From Pseudomonas sp. NBRC 111124 (GTDB taxonomy: Bacteria > Pseudomonadota > Gammaproteobacteria > Pseudomonadales > Pseudomonadaceae): DNA of 64,000 nucleotides. The stretch is taken from positions 1-64,000 of the forward strand of contig NZ_BCBA01000047.1 in the NCBI RefSeq assembly GCF_001320245.1, read 5' to 3'. Positions within the stretch are counted from its first letter, which is position 1, and each line of letters starts with the position of its first letter. Of the stretch, positions 25,067-33,584 are shown in pieces. Under the pieces are notes generated by a model. That model was not told the origin of the DNA and did no database searches. It saw nothing but the letters and a program-made list of their open reading frames with translations. The position numbers were made by a program, and so were the translations under genes.

Positions 25067-25960
25067 TCAATACTTGGGCTTGCCGAAAATACGGCTCAGA
25101 ATGTTGACTACCAGCACGATCATCACCAACACCAGCGAGGCCGCCCAGGCGAGCTCCAGCTGGTTGTCGAACGGCATGCCGGAGAAGTTGTAGATCAGTA
25201 CGGCAAGCGATGCCGTGGGGTTCATGACGGCCAGGCTGCCGTCGTGGTAGATCCAGTAGTTGCTGAACAGTGCGGTGAACAGCAGCGGCGCGGTTTCGCC
25301 TGCGGCGCGGGCCACGGCCAGCATCACGCCAGTGAGGATGGCTGGCATGCCGGTTGGCAGGACGATCTTCCAGATCACCTGGGCGCGGGTGCAGCCCATG
25401 CCGTAGGCGGCGTCCTTCATGATCTTTGGCACCATCTTCATGGCTTCTTCAGCGGTCAGCACGACGATCGGCAGCATCAGTACCGCCAGCGCCACACCAC
25501 CGGCCGGGGCCGAGTAGGTGCCAGTGGTCATCACCACCAGGGCGTAGGCGAATACACCGGCGAGGATCGACGGCAGGCCAGTGAGCATTTTTGCGGCAAA
25601 GCGCGAGGCGTTGGCCAGCTTGCTGTCAGGGCCGAGCTCGGCGAGGAACACCGCTGCCAGGATGCCGACCGGCACCGCGATGGCTGCAGCGATGCCGACC
25701 ATGACGAAGGTACCGGCCAGGGCGTTACCGAAACCACCGCCCATCTCGAAACCGGTGGGTGGCAATTCGGTGAACACTTCCAGGCTCAGGCGCGCGCCGC
25801 CGCGGGTGATCAGCATGTACAGCACGGAAATCAGCGGCACGCTGGCCAGCAGGGCCACGCACCAGACCGTGGAGGTCAGCACCAGGCTGCGCAGGGCGCG
25901 GCCTTCGAAGCGACGCTGCAGGCTGGGCAAGGCAGTCGTTGCTGCAGAGAGGTCAGTCAT
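25067..25960 (-). CDS. pstA: Phosphate ABC transporter permease PstA
   Basis: Inner-membrane permease of 297 residues with about six TM segments and a BPD_transp_1 domain containing the EAA loop (AAYGMGCTRAQVIWKIVLPTGMPAI). The pstC stop and pstA start overlap as TAATG. It pairs with PstC to form the phosphate channel. Confidence 0.95.
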   Translation of the reverse strand: MTDLSAATTALPSLQRRFEGRALRSLVLTSTVWCVALLASVPLISVLYMLITRGGARLSLEVFTELPPTGFEMGGGFGNALAGTFVMVGIAAAIAVPVGILAAVFLAELGPDSKLANASRFAAKMLTGLPSILAGVFAYALVVMTTGTYSAPAGGVALAVLMLPIVVLTAEEAMKMVPKIMKDAAYGMGCTRAQVIWKIVLPTGMPAILTGVMLAVARAAGETAPLLFTALFSNYWIYHDGSLAVMNPTASLAVLIYNFSGMPFDNQLELAWAASLVLVMIVLVVNILSRIFGKPKY

Positions 25961-26925
25961 TATTTGTTACCCCGCTGGGCGTAGAGCATGATCATCGAAC
26001 CGAACACGTTCACCAGCAACGTGATGAACATCAGGACCAGGGCGGCGTACATCAGCACCTCGATCTCGTTCGGCCCGGCTTCCGGGAAGTTCAGCGCCAG
26101 CAAGGCTGCCAGGGTGTTGGCCGGGGCAAACAGGGACAGGGTGATGGTGTTGGCGTTACCCACCAGCATCGCCAGGGCCATGGTTTCGCCCAGTGCGCGG
26201 CCAAGGCCCAGCACCAGCGAGCCGAAAATGCCGGTAGCGGCCGACGGCACCATCACCTTGAGGATGGCTTCCCAATGGGTGGTGCCCATGCCGTAGGCCG
26301 CCTGCTTGGTCTTCATTGGTACGCTGGTCAGCGCATCCTGGGAAACCGCGGCAATGGTCGGCAGGATCATGATCGCCAGCACCAACGCCGCCGGCAGCAG
26401 GCCGGGGCCACTCAGGGAGGTGCCAAAGAACGGGATCCAGCCCAGCTCGCTGTTCAGCCAGGCGGTCAGCGGCCGGATGGCCGGAATCACCACATAGATG
26501 CCCCACAGGCCGTAGACGACGCTGGGGATAGCGGCAAGCAGCTCGACGATGGTGCGAAACACCGCGGCAAGCCTTGCCGGCAAGAAATCCTGGGTAAGGA
26601 AAATGGCCATGCTGACGCCGAAGAAACCGGCGATCAACAAGGCGATCAGGGCGCTGTAAAGCGTGCCCCAGATGGCGGGCAGAATGCCGTATTTGCCCTG
26701 ATTGACGTCCCACACACTGCCGAACAGCACGTCGAAACCGTGCTTTTCCATTCCTGGAAGTGCCTTGCGTCCTACTTCGTATACCAACGCGAAAACCAGC
26801 GCGAGAATCAGCACCACACCGATGCGTGCAAGGGCACGGAAGGTGCGGTCGACTAGGATGTCCCTGGTGGACGGTGGCTGGCACGCGGAGTCTGGGTTAT
26901 CCGGTATGGCAAAAGGTGTGTTCAT
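25960..26925 (-). CDS. pstC: Phosphate ABC transporter permease PstC
   Basis: Inner-membrane permease of 321 residues with about six TM segments. The EAA loop reads AAYGMGTTHWEAILKVMVPSAATGI, and IPSVVYGLWGIYVVIP is typical of PstC. It follows pstS after a 73-base gap with a hairpin, the usual design for making more binding protein than permease. Confidence 0.95.
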   Translation of the reverse strand: MNTPFAIPDNPDSACQPPSTRDILVDRTFRALARIGVVLILALVFALVYEVGRKALPGMEKHGFDVLFGSVWDVNQGKYGILPAIWGTLYSALIALLIAGFFGVSMAIFLTQDFLPARLAAVFRTIVELLAAIPSVVYGLWGIYVVIPAIRPLTAWLNSELGWIPFFGTSLSGPGLLPAALVLAIMILPTIAAVSQDALTSVPMKTKQAAYGMGTTHWEAILKVMVPSAATGIFGSLVLGLGRALGETMALAMLVGNANTITLSLFAPANTLAALLALNFPEAGPNEIEVLMYAALVLMFITLLVNVFGSMIMLYAQRGNK

Positions 26926-26956
26926 TTAGCTGATTCCGGGACTGGGGGCAAACACC

Positions 26957-26984
26957 CCCGGCACGGTTGTCACACCATGCCGGG
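26957..26984 (-). terminator. Attenuator/stabiliser hairpin between pstS and pstC
   Basis: CCCGGCACGG / CCATGCCGGG, a 10-base stem with one mismatch and an eight-base loop, starts 14 bases past the pstS stop. It probably lowers read-through and protects the pstS message. Confidence 0.55.
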
Positions 26985-26998
26985 AGCGCCTGAAGGTA

Positions 26999-28027
26999 TT
27001 ACTGGATGCTTTGCGACGCTTTGCGCACTTCGGCAACAACCGATTCCGGCAGCGGGATGTAACCCATCGAGTCGGCGATCTTCTGACCGTGGGTCAGGCC
27101 GTACTCGACCATGTCACGCATGGCCTTGGCCTTTTCCGGGCTGCCGTTGTCCTTGCGGAAGATCATCCAGGTGTAGGAAGTGATCGGGTAGGACTTGGCA
27201 CCTTCCGGGTCTGGCAGGTGAGCGATCAGGTTTTCCGGCATTTTCACCGCAGCCAGTGCTTCGGCACCGCTTTCGGCGTTCGGCACGACGTAGTGGCCGG
27301 CCTTGTTTTCCAGCTCGGCGAAGTCGACCTTGGCCAGCTTGGCGAAGCCGTATTCGATGTAGCCGATGGCGCCCGGGGTCTGGCGAACGGTGGCGGTCAC
27401 GCCGTCGTTCTTCGGCGACTTGATGAACTTGTCGGTGGCTGGCCAGTTGACCGTGTTGCCTTCACCCAGGTCTTTCTTGAAGTCGGCGTTGATGGCCGAC
27501 AGGTGCTTGGTGAACACAGCGTTGGTACCGCTGGAGTCGGCACGCACGACCACGGTGATCGGCAGCTCAGGCAGCTTCAGGCCTGGGTTGGCCTTGACGA
27601 TCTGTGGGTCGTTCCACTGGGTGATCTTGCCCAGGAAGATGTTGGAGTACACATCGCGTGGCAGTTTCAGGCCTTTCGGGTTGCCCGGCAGGTTGTAGGC
27701 CAGGACGATTTCACCGGCGGTCATCGGCAGCAACTGCACGCCTTCACCGACCTTGGCAATGTCTGCTTCGCTCATGGCCGAGTCGCTGGCGGCGAAGTCG
27801 ACGGTCTTGTTCAGGAAGTCCTGAACGCCTGCCCCGCTCCCCTTGGACTGGTAGTCGACGGTGACGCCAGCAGTGTTCTTGCTGAAGTCCTTGAACCAGG
27901 TCAGGTAGATCGGTGCAGGGAAACTGGCGCCGGAACCGGTCAGGCGAACGTTGTCTGCGGCAAAGGCCGAAGTGGCGCTAAGCGAGACGGCAACAGCGAG
28001 TGCAGCAGACTTCATCAGGCGTATCAT
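26999..28027 (-). CDS. pstS: Periplasmic phosphate-binding protein PstS
   Basis: Protein of 342 residues with a signal peptide (MIRLMKSAALAVAVSLSATS, cleavage after AFA). Mature PstS elements are LTGSGASFPAPIYLTWF, DYQSKGSGAGVQDFL, FAASDSAMS and the phosphate-site loop VVRADSSGTNAVF. It captures phosphate for PstCAB. The start is the ATG ending at 28027; an in-frame extension upstream crosses the Pho box and is rejected. A Pho-box-like element 47 bases upstream indicates PhoB control. Confidence 0.95.
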   Translation of the reverse strand: MIRLMKSAALAVAVSLSATSAFAADNVRLTGSGASFPAPIYLTWFKDFSKNTAGVTVDYQSKGSGAGVQDFLNKTVDFAASDSAMSEADIAKVGEGVQLLPMTAGEIVLAYNLPGNPKGLKLPRDVYSNIFLGKITQWNDPQIVKANPGLKLPELPITVVVRADSSGTNAVFTKHLSAINADFKKDLGEGNTVNWPATDKFIKSPKNDGVTATVRQTPGAIGYIEYGFAKLAKVDFAELENKAGHYVVPNAESGAEALAAVKMPENLIAHLPDPEGAKSYPITSYTWMIFRKDNGSPEKAKAMRDMVEYGLTHGQKIADSMGYIPLPESVVAEVRKASQSIQ

Positions 28028-28073
28028 GGAAAAAGCGCTCCGTGTGATGGCCGACACACTTTGCAGCAGCTGT

Positions 28074-28091
28074 GTTACAGCTTTGTGACTG
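28074..28091 (-). promoter_or_regulatory. Pho box upstream of pstS
   Basis: On the minus strand it reads CAGTCAC-AAAG-CTGTAAC: two 7-base direct repeats with a four-base spacer, each matching the PhoB consensus half CTGTCAT at 5 of 7 bases. It ends 47 bases before the pstS start, as expected for a box replacing the -35 element. Confidence 0.6.
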
Positions 28092-28135
28092 TTGAATGGC
28101 AGTGAACCCTTCAACCCCCTCTAGAATGGGGCACA

Positions 28136-28153
28136 CAGTCAGCGGGCTGTCAT
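28136..28153 (+). promoter_or_regulatory. Second Pho-box-like element, opposite orientation
   Basis: CAGTCAG-CGGG-CTGTCAT matches 12 of 14 consensus bases (second half perfect). It points away from pstS, and no plus-strand gene follows until 28894. It could be an upstream PhoB site that assists the pstS promoter. Confidence 0.45.
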
Positions 28154-28232
28154 TCCTTGGTAACCAAATGTGAATGGCGACGTTGCCGCCACCCAGCCTG
28201 CCCTGATGATGAAGCGCTGCAACTGGCCGAGG

Positions 28233-28724
28233 TCAGAGCGCCATGACCATTTCATGCCAGGCCATGCCACCGTGGTCCGAGAGCGAAGGCCGCACATACT
28301 GGTAGCCCATCTTGCGGTACAGCTCGACGTGCTGTTCCTTGCACATGAGGTGGATGGTCTGTTTGCCCTGGGCCTGCATGCGGCTGATGAACTCGCTCAT
28401 CAGCCGCTTGGCGTAACCCTTGCCCTGATGGGCCGTGTCCACCACCACCGACATGATCACCACGTTCGGCGCCTGCGGGTCGTGGCCGACCAGTTCCTTG
28501 AAGGCCTCGTCGGACATCACCACTTCATGGGCGCAGCCGCTATTGATGAAGCCGACAATGCCATGGGGGTCTTCGAGTAGCAGAAAGCCCTCAGGGTATT
28601 GGCTGATGCGCGTGCGGATCTTCTCCAGCGTGGCCGCTTCGTCACCCTCGTAGGCACCGATTTCAATCGCGAAGCAGCGCTCGGCGTCACCGATGACAGG
28701 TTGGCGGAAAGTCATGTTGCTCAT
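28233..28724 (-). CDS. GNAT-family N-acetyltransferase
   Basis: Cytoplasmic acetyltransferase of 163 residues. The acetyl-CoA loop is seen in MSVVVDTAHQGKGYAKRLMSEFI (Q/R-x-x-G-x-G/A form), and ELYRKMGYQYVRPS is the typical C-terminal GNAT strand. The HEVVMSDEAF and CAHE segments resemble arylalkylamine-type GNATs. The substrate is unknown. It is monocistronic upstream of pstS on the same strand; the gap of about 200 bases holds Pho boxes. Confidence 0.82.
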   Translation of the reverse strand: MSNMTFRQPVIGDAERCFAIEIGAYEGDEAATLEKIRTRISQYPEGFLLLEDPHGIVGFINSGCAHEVVMSDEAFKELVGHDPQAPNVVIMSVVVDTAHQGKGYAKRLMSEFISRMQAQGKQTIHLMCKEQHVELYRKMGYQYVRPSLSDHGGMAWHEMVMAL

Positions 28725-28893
28725 AGGCAGGCCTGCGTAAATGAAAGGATGATGGCGATAGGGTAATTGAGTCAGGCCGCAAACCCCTCATGCTTTTCAA
28801 GGACTCTCACGGAACGCTTGCTGCGCCCTGCCCTCCCATGTTCACGCAGGGCGAACGGCGCACTGCCCATTCACATCCGCAGGAGTGGCTCTC

Positions 28894-29589
28894 GTGAAAA
28901 AGATCCTGATGGTGCTCACCTCGCACGACCAGCTGGGCGACACCGGCAAGAAAACCGGCTTCTGGCTGGAGGAATTCGCCGCACCCTACTACGTGTTCAT
29001 CGACGCCGATATCGACGTCACCCTCGCTTCACCCAAAGGTGGCCAGCCTCCGCTGGACCCGAAAAGCGACGAACCGGAAGCGCAAACCGAAGCCACCCGG
29101 CGCTTCGCCAGCGACACCGAGGGGCAGATGGCACTGGCCGACACCGTGCCGCTGGGCGAAATCGACCCGTACCAGTTCGATGCAGTGTTCTACCCCGGTG
29201 GCCACGGGCCGCTGTGGGACCTGGCCGAAGACAAGGACTCGATCACCTTGCTCGAAGCCTTCTATGCGTCCAACAAGCCGATAGCTGCGGTGTGCCATGC
29301 ACCCGGCGTGCTGAAGCACGTCAAGGCGCCAGATGGCCATTCGGTGGTCAAAGGCAAGCGAGTAACCGGGTTCACCAACAGTGAAGAAGAGGCGGTCGGG
29401 CTGACCCAGGTCGTGCCATTCCTGGTCGAAGACATGCTCAAGGCCACCGGCGCCGACTACGCCAAGGCGGCAGACTGGGCTAGCCATGTGATCGAGGACG
29501 GCCACCTGATCACCGGCCAGAACCCTGCCTCATCCGAGGCGGCGGCCAAGGCCTTGCTCAAGCGCCTGGCGCAAGAGCCAGGGGCTTGA
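28894..29589 (+). CDS. DJ-1/PfpI-family protein, Hsp31-like
   Basis: Protein of 231 residues of the class I glutamine amidotransferase-like fold. The nucleophile elbow AAVCHAPGVL gives Cys134-His135, and YPGGHGPLWDL carries the typical acid/loop. This subgroup (KKILMVLTSHDQLGDTGKKTG start) contains glyoxalase III/chaperone-like enzymes that detoxify methylglyoxal; that activity is inferred. The start is GTG at 28894 with AGGAG eight bases upstream. A GTG three codons earlier sits on the ribosome site and is less likely. Confidence 0.85.
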   Translation: MKKILMVLTSHDQLGDTGKKTGFWLEEFAAPYYVFIDADIDVTLASPKGGQPPLDPKSDEPEAQTEATRRFASDTEGQMALADTVPLGEIDPYQFDAVFYPGGHGPLWDLAEDKDSITLLEAFYASNKPIAAVCHAPGVLKHVKAPDGHSVVKGKRVTGFTNSEEEAVGLTQVVPFLVEDMLKATGADYAKAADWASHVIEDGHLITGQNPASSEAAAKALLKRLAQEPGA

Positions 29590-29605
29590 GCCATCGGCGC
29601 AACCA

Positions 29606-29632
29606 GCCCGCTTCTGCATCGCAGAAGCGGGC
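29606..29632. terminator. Bidirectional terminator hairpin
   Basis: GCCCGCTTCTGC / GCAGAAGCGGGC, a perfect 12-bp stem with loop ATC. It lies between the convergent DJ-1 and DUF3618 genes. Confidence 0.75.
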
Positions 29633-29654
29633 CGGCAAGGGAGGGTGATGGCGA

Positions 29655-30461
29655 TCACTGGGTGAAGCCCAACCCGGCGGACAGGTCGGCGCCCTCGGGT
29701 TTGCGTTCGGCCTGTGCCGACGCGGGCCCTCCCGCCTCGTCCAGCGCCTGCCCGACCGCCGCCTTCACCTCGTTGCCCTTGCCTTTCAGGGTGTCGGTCA
29801 AGCGGTCACTGCTGGGTCCCATCAGCTCATCCTCCTTACGTGTACTCGGCAATGCCGCCCCCAACGCCGCGCCCAGCGCGATCCCCAAGGCCGCCATCAC
29901 CAGCGGTTGCTCGCGCAGCAGCTGATCGACCTGCCCCTTCAACGCCGTGGTCTGGTCGGCCACCTTGTGCGCAGAATCGCGCAACCTGTCGCTGGAGGCC
30001 CCCAGGGTCGCGCGCGCCCCGCTGCCAAGTTCACTGGCCCGGTCACGTGCGTCATGGGCCTTCATGCGGGCCGTCTGGCTGGCATCGTGCACCGCCTCTG
30101 CGGCATGCGCGAACGCACCTTTGAGCGTGTCGACCGCCTCGCCGACCTTGTCACCCAAACCCGGGCCTTGATGGGCAGGCCCAGGGTTGAACGGGCGGTT
30201 CTGGTTCAGCCCCAGCCAGGCCAGGCCGAGTACCGTGAGGGAAGCGGGAACGGGGTTGTTCTTGAGGGTGGTGCCGAGGTTCTGGAAAAATTCGCCGCCA
30301 TTGCCCTTGGCATAGGCCAACACCCGGTCGACCATCTGCCCAGGGCTCAAGCGCTGCTCCAGGGCATCTACCAGGTCGCTGATGTGCTCGCGCCTGGCAT
30401 TGATTTCCTGCTCGAGCAGGTCGGGGTCCTTTTGCGCATCATGTTCGAAGGACGTGGTCAT
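29655..30461 (-). CDS. DUF3618 domain protein
   Basis: Protein of 268 residues. The DUF3618 region (DLLEQEINARREHISDLVDALEQRL, about 13-37) precedes a membrane-proximal hydrophobic stretch (PVPASLTVLGLAWLGL). A long Ala/Asp/Arg-rich helical region follows and then a second hydrophobic segment (PLVMAALGIALGAALGAALP). This looks like a membrane-tethered helical protein. It is the third gene of an operon with a holin-like protein and a hydrophilic membrane protein, all overlapping by ATGA. Such trios are linked to envelope stress in soil bacteria. I cannot assign a molecular function. Confidence 0.75.
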   Translation of the reverse strand: MTTSFEHDAQKDPDLLEQEINARREHISDLVDALEQRLSPGQMVDRVLAYAKGNGGEFFQNLGTTLKNNPVPASLTVLGLAWLGLNQNRPFNPGPAHQGPGLGDKVGEAVDTLKGAFAHAAEAVHDASQTARMKAHDARDRASELGSGARATLGASSDRLRDSAHKVADQTTALKGQVDQLLREQPLVMAALGIALGAALGAALPSTRKEDELMGPSSDRLTDTLKGKGNEVKAAVGQALDEAGGPASAQAERKPEGADLSAGLGFTQ

Positions 30462-30889
30462 GGCAATTTCCTCTTCAATGTTTCCTGGTCCTGCTGCATG
30501 GCATGCATGGCACGGTCAGGGGCCAGGTGGGCAGGCTCGAACTGCTTCTTGCCCGACTGCAGCATGATGAAGCCGATCACCACCGTCACCGCGCCCACGA
30601 TCAGTGCCGCCAGCCACGGCTGCACGACCAGTGCCAAGGCGTATACCGCGGCCAGCAGAAGGATGATGAAGCCTGCCAGCACCACGATTGCGCCTGCCGC
30701 CACGGCAGCCGTGCCGGCCTTCAGGGTCGCCAGGTTCTGCTGCAACTCGGCCTTGGCCAGGGCCAGTTCCTGGGTGAACAGCGCTGGCACCTCGCGCATC
30801 AGCTGGCGCAACAGGCCTCCGACGCCGACCGCCTCCTCTTCCGGTGTGTGCAAGCCCGGGGTGGTATGGAAAGGATCCTTGTTCATCAT
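30458..30889 (-). CDS. Phage holin-like (holin_3_6-like) membrane protein
   Basis: Protein of 143 residues with two strong TM segments (about 58-80 and 83-107) after an amphipathic helix (LLRQLMREVPALFTQELALAKAELQ). This fits the phage-holin family 3_6 (YqjE-like) of bacterial inner-membrane proteins; no phage genes are nearby. It overlaps both operon neighbours by ATGA. YqjE-like proteins commonly occur with DUF3618/YqjD-like ribosome-tethering proteins, so this may be a stationary-phase module; that is inference. Confidence 0.75.
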   Translation of the reverse strand: MMNKDPFHTTPGLHTPEEEAVGVGGLLRQLMREVPALFTQELALAKAELQQNLATLKAGTAAVAAGAIVVLAGFIILLLAAVYALALVVQPWLAALIVGAVTVVIGFIMLQSGKKQFEPAHLAPDRAMHAMQQDQETLKRKLP

Positions 30890-31476
30890 TCGCCTCCTTT
30901 GAGCGGGTCACGCTCGAACGGGCCACCGGCGACCGGCGTGCCGGCACCGACGCCGATGGGATCGACCGGGGTAAAAGGTTCGCGAGTGGATACATCGCTG
31001 CCCTTGTCTGGGGTTACCCCTTGCGCCGGGCGGGGTTCGCTGACGTTGCCAGACGGCGCATCAGCGGCGGTAGCTGCGCTGGCACTGGCGCGTATGAAGC
31101 GCGACATGGCAAAGCCGATCGCAACGCTGCCGGCGAGAAACAGCGCCGGGTTGTCGCGGGCCAGTTGCGCGCCCCGGTGCAGCAGTGTTTCGGCGCTTTC
31201 ATGGCGCACCTGCTCGGCAAAGTTGCCTACGCATTCGGCCGCCTGGCTCAGGTAATGCGAAAGGCCGAGGCTGTCGTTGCCTTCCAGCGCCGACGCCGCC
31301 GAGCGGGCGCCCTCCTTCAGCGAGTCGAGCTGATCGGCTGCGCTATCACGGTAGTGCTCGAACTGCTCGCCGCCCTTTTGCCTGGCCTCGCCAAGCAACG
31401 CGCCCGCGTCGTCGGCAATGGCATGCACAGGGTCTTGGCCAGGTGGCGATGTGGCACTCTGATCGGTCTTGTCCAT
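30886..31476 (-). CDS. Small membrane-anchored stress-type protein
   Basis: Protein of 196 residues. It has a charged helical N-terminal half (ALLGEARQKGGEQFEHYRDSAADQL and QAAECVGNFAEQVRHESAETL), one hydrophobic segment (NPALFLAGSVAIGFAMSRFI, about 110-130), and a Pro/Gly-rich tail. The pattern resembles YqjD/ElaB-type ribosome- or membrane-tethered proteins, but I see no clear motif. The start is the ATG ending at 31476 with GAGG eight bases upstream. It is the first gene of the trio. Confidence 0.65.
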   Translation of the reverse strand: MDKTDQSATSPPGQDPVHAIADDAGALLGEARQKGGEQFEHYRDSAADQLDSLKEGARSAASALEGNDSLGLSHYLSQAAECVGNFAEQVRHESAETLLHRGAQLARDNPALFLAGSVAIGFAMSRFIRASASAATAADAPSGNVSEPRPAQGVTPDKGSDVSTREPFTPVDPIGVGAGTPVAGGPFERDPLKGGE

Positions 31477-31527
31477 CGTTACGCCCTCGAAGCTGGGTGA
31501 TTGAGCGAATGCCGCTTTGTCGGGCAT

Positions 31528-31789
31528 TCATTCGAGGGACGCGGCCAGTTCGGCGGGAGTTCAGCCTGAGTGATCTATAACATTCGCCTTGCGGTCTAAA
31601 CAAACCAGCCCCTCTGAACATCGCGTCAACAACCCCAGCAGCGGCTTTGTGCGCCCGCGAACCCGCGGTTCACAGCGGCCAGGCGGGCGCTGTCGGTGGG
31701 CTGGCGTGACACAATCTGAACTTTACCTCTCGATTTTGCCTACCTTGCATAGACTGTGTAGACCACCTTCCTGTACAGGAGTTGAATCG
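31528..31789. other. Intergenic region between divergent genes
   Basis: These 262 bases between the small membrane-protein operon and the zinc dehydrogenase must hold both promoters. GAACTC and GAACTG copies read toward the operon, and GAACTTT toward the dehydrogenase. They resemble -35 elements of the envelope-stress sigma factor AlgU, but matching -10 TCTGA elements are poor. No gene or repeat is seen. Confidence 0.4.
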
Positions 31790-33001
31790 ATGAGAGCTTT
31801 GACTTATCACGGTCCCCAGGATGTCAGGGTCGACAACGTGCCTGATCCGGTCATCCAGCAGGATGACGACATGATTCTGCGGGTGACGACTACGTCCATC
31901 TGCGGGTCCGATCTGCACCTTTACCACGGTAAGATCTCGCAGACCGAACCCGGCGACATCTTTGGCCACGAGTTCATGGGCATCGTCGAGGAAACCGGCC
32001 CCGGGGTCAGCAACGTGCAGGTGGGTGATCGCGTGGTGATTCCTTTCGTGATCGCCTGCGGCAGTTGTTACTTCTGCCAGCTCAAACTGTTCGCCGCCTG
32101 TGAAACCACCAACACCGACCGGGGCGCCATCGTCAACAGGAACGGCATGCCGCCTGGGGCCGCGCTGTTTGGCTTCAGCCATCTGTATGGCGGTGTGCAG
32201 GGCAGCCAGGCCGAGTATGTGCGCGTACCCAAGGCCAACTTCGGCCCGTTCAAGGTGCCTGCGGCCATCAGCGACGAAAAAGCGCTGTTCCTTTCCAATA
32301 CCCTGCCCACCGCGTGGCAGGCGGTCATCAATGCGCAGGTCGGCCCGGGCTCGACGGTCGCCATCTACGGCGCCGGGCCGGTCGGCCTGCTGAGCGCCGC
32401 GTGCGCGCGCATGCTCGGCGCGCAGACGATCTTCATGGTCGACGGCAACGACTACCGCCTGGACTTCGCCCGCGACGCCTACGGCGTGGTGCCGATCAAC
32501 ATCGACCAGGATGATGACCCAGCCGTCAGCATCATTCACCTCACACCTGGCAGGCGCGGGGTGGATGCGGTGATTGATGCAGTGGGGTTCGAAGCCAAGG
32601 GCAGCACCGCTGAATCGCTGTTGACCACGTTCAAGATCGAAGGCAGCAGGGACAAGGCGCTGCGCCAGAGCATCACCGCGGTGCGCCGGGGCGGGGTGGT
32701 CAGCGTGCCCGGCGTTTACTCCGGCTTCATCCATGGCCTGCAGTTCGGTGATGCCTTCGACAAGGGCCTGACCTTCAAGATGGGCCAGACCCACGTGCAC
32801 AAATACCTCCCCGAACTGCTCGAACACATCGAAGCCGGGCGCTTGCAGCCTGAGCTGATCACCAGTCACCGCCTGGCCCTGGAAGAAGCTCCAATGGGCT
32901 ACAAGATGTTCGACCAGAAGCGCGACGAATGCCGCAAGGTCATCCTGGTACCTGGCGCCGCGCCTGGCACGCTGGGCAACGACGCTCACCTGGCGAGGTA
33001 G
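31790..33001 (+). CDS. Zinc-dependent alcohol/formaldehyde dehydrogenase family protein
   Basis: Medium-chain dehydrogenase of 403 residues. Catalytic zinc ligands are Cys38 (SICGSDLHLYHG) and His60-Glu61 (GHEFMG). Structural zinc Cys cluster CGSCYFCQLKLFAAC, and NAD loop YGAGPVGLLSA. The insert RNGMPPGAALFGFSHLYGGVQGSQAEYVRVP (ends cited) is typical of glutathione-independent formaldehyde dehydrogenase relatives. It oxidises an alcohol or aldehyde with NAD; the substrate is not determined. The start is the ATG at 31790 with AGGAG upstream. Confidence 0.88.
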   Translation: MRALTYHGPQDVRVDNVPDPVIQQDDDMILRVTTTSICGSDLHLYHGKISQTEPGDIFGHEFMGIVEETGPGVSNVQVGDRVVIPFVIACGSCYFCQLKLFAACETTNTDRGAIVNRNGMPPGAALFGFSHLYGGVQGSQAEYVRVPKANFGPFKVPAAISDEKALFLSNTLPTAWQAVINAQVGPGSTVAIYGAGPVGLLSAACARMLGAQTIFMVDGNDYRLDFARDAYGVVPINIDQDDDPAVSIIHLTPGRRGVDAVIDAVGFEAKGSTAESLLTTFKIEGSRDKALRQSITAVRRGGVVSVPGVYSGFIHGLQFGDAFDKGLTFKMGQTHVHKYLPELLEHIEAGRLQPELITSHRLALEEAPMGYKMFDQKRDECRKVILVPGAAPGTLGNDAHLAR

Positions 33002-33019
33002 TGCGCCGGTACACCCTGC

Positions 33020-33040
33020 AGCCGGGCTGAATGCCCGGCT
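33020..33040. terminator. Bidirectional terminator hairpin
   Basis: AGCCGGGC / GCCCGGCT, a perfect 8-bp stem with loop TGAAT. It lies between the convergent dehydrogenase and the small 33055-33279 gene. Confidence 0.65.
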
Positions 33041-33054
33041 ACAGGGGCAGGTAT

Positions 33055-33279
33055 TCAGCGCCGGGTTTTCGCTTCGGCGTCGTCCAGGCGCTGGTTGATC
33101 TGGCGGGTCTGTTCTTCCTGCTCCTTGACGGAGGTGGGCGTGATGGCCTTGTCCACCGCTTCGGTATCCGGGTCCGGGCGCTCGAGCACCGGGCCCGACA
33201 CCTGCTCCCCATGCTGCGCCTCTTCAGAAGAAAGCGACCGCGGGACTTTATCGCCGGTCTTGCCGTCATCAGCTTTCAT
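33055..33279 (-). CDS. Small hydrophilic protein
   Basis: Protein of 74 residues, highly charged and probably disordered (MKADDGKTGDKVPR...; EEQTRQINQRLDDAEAKTRR end). A good ribosome site (GGAGAGG) precedes the ATG ending at 33279. It lies among similar small stress-type genes. No known domain. Confidence 0.55.
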   Translation of the reverse strand: MKADDGKTGDKVPRSLSSEEAQHGEQVSGPVLERPDPDTEAVDKAITPTSVKEQEEQTRQINQRLDDAEAKTRR

Positions 33280-33433
33280 GGGCCTCTCCTCGCTTCACTG
33301 TGTGTTCTTTAATGAGCCCGACGGCGGCAAAAAAGTTTGATCCGATTGATCGTAGTGCCACTGGCGCAATCAGATTGAACAGCCACTGCGCAGCCGCTGC
33401 CTGAACGGGACAACGCCTGCAGAGGACCCCGCC

Positions 33434-33577
33434 ATGATCGACCCGACACACCCCGACCCTTACGTCGACGAAATACCCCACAACCCGGGCGAACCCGTGC
33501 CCAAACCGGAACCGGAGCAAGAGGCGCCTGAATGGCCCGAAGGCCAGGTGCCGCCGGAGGAGCAGTCCGACGGTTGA
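33434..33577 (+). CDS. Very small Pro/Glu-rich protein
   Basis: A 47-residue acidic peptide (MIDPTHPDPYVDEIPHNPGE..., then repeated Pro-Glu pairs) with AGAGGA upstream of the ATG. It ends eight bases before the MFS gene, so the two may be co-transcribed. Similar short PE-rich proteins are common hypothetical genes in this genus, from memory. No domain. Confidence 0.5.
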   Translation: MIDPTHPDPYVDEIPHNPGEPVPKPEPEQEAPEWPEGQVPPEEQSDG

Positions 33578-33584
33578 CACCAGG

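Noticed and set aside
30458..30889. Prophage remnant, from the holin-like gene
   Set aside because: No other phage gene nearby; the family is a normal bacterial membrane protein found with DUF3618 genes.
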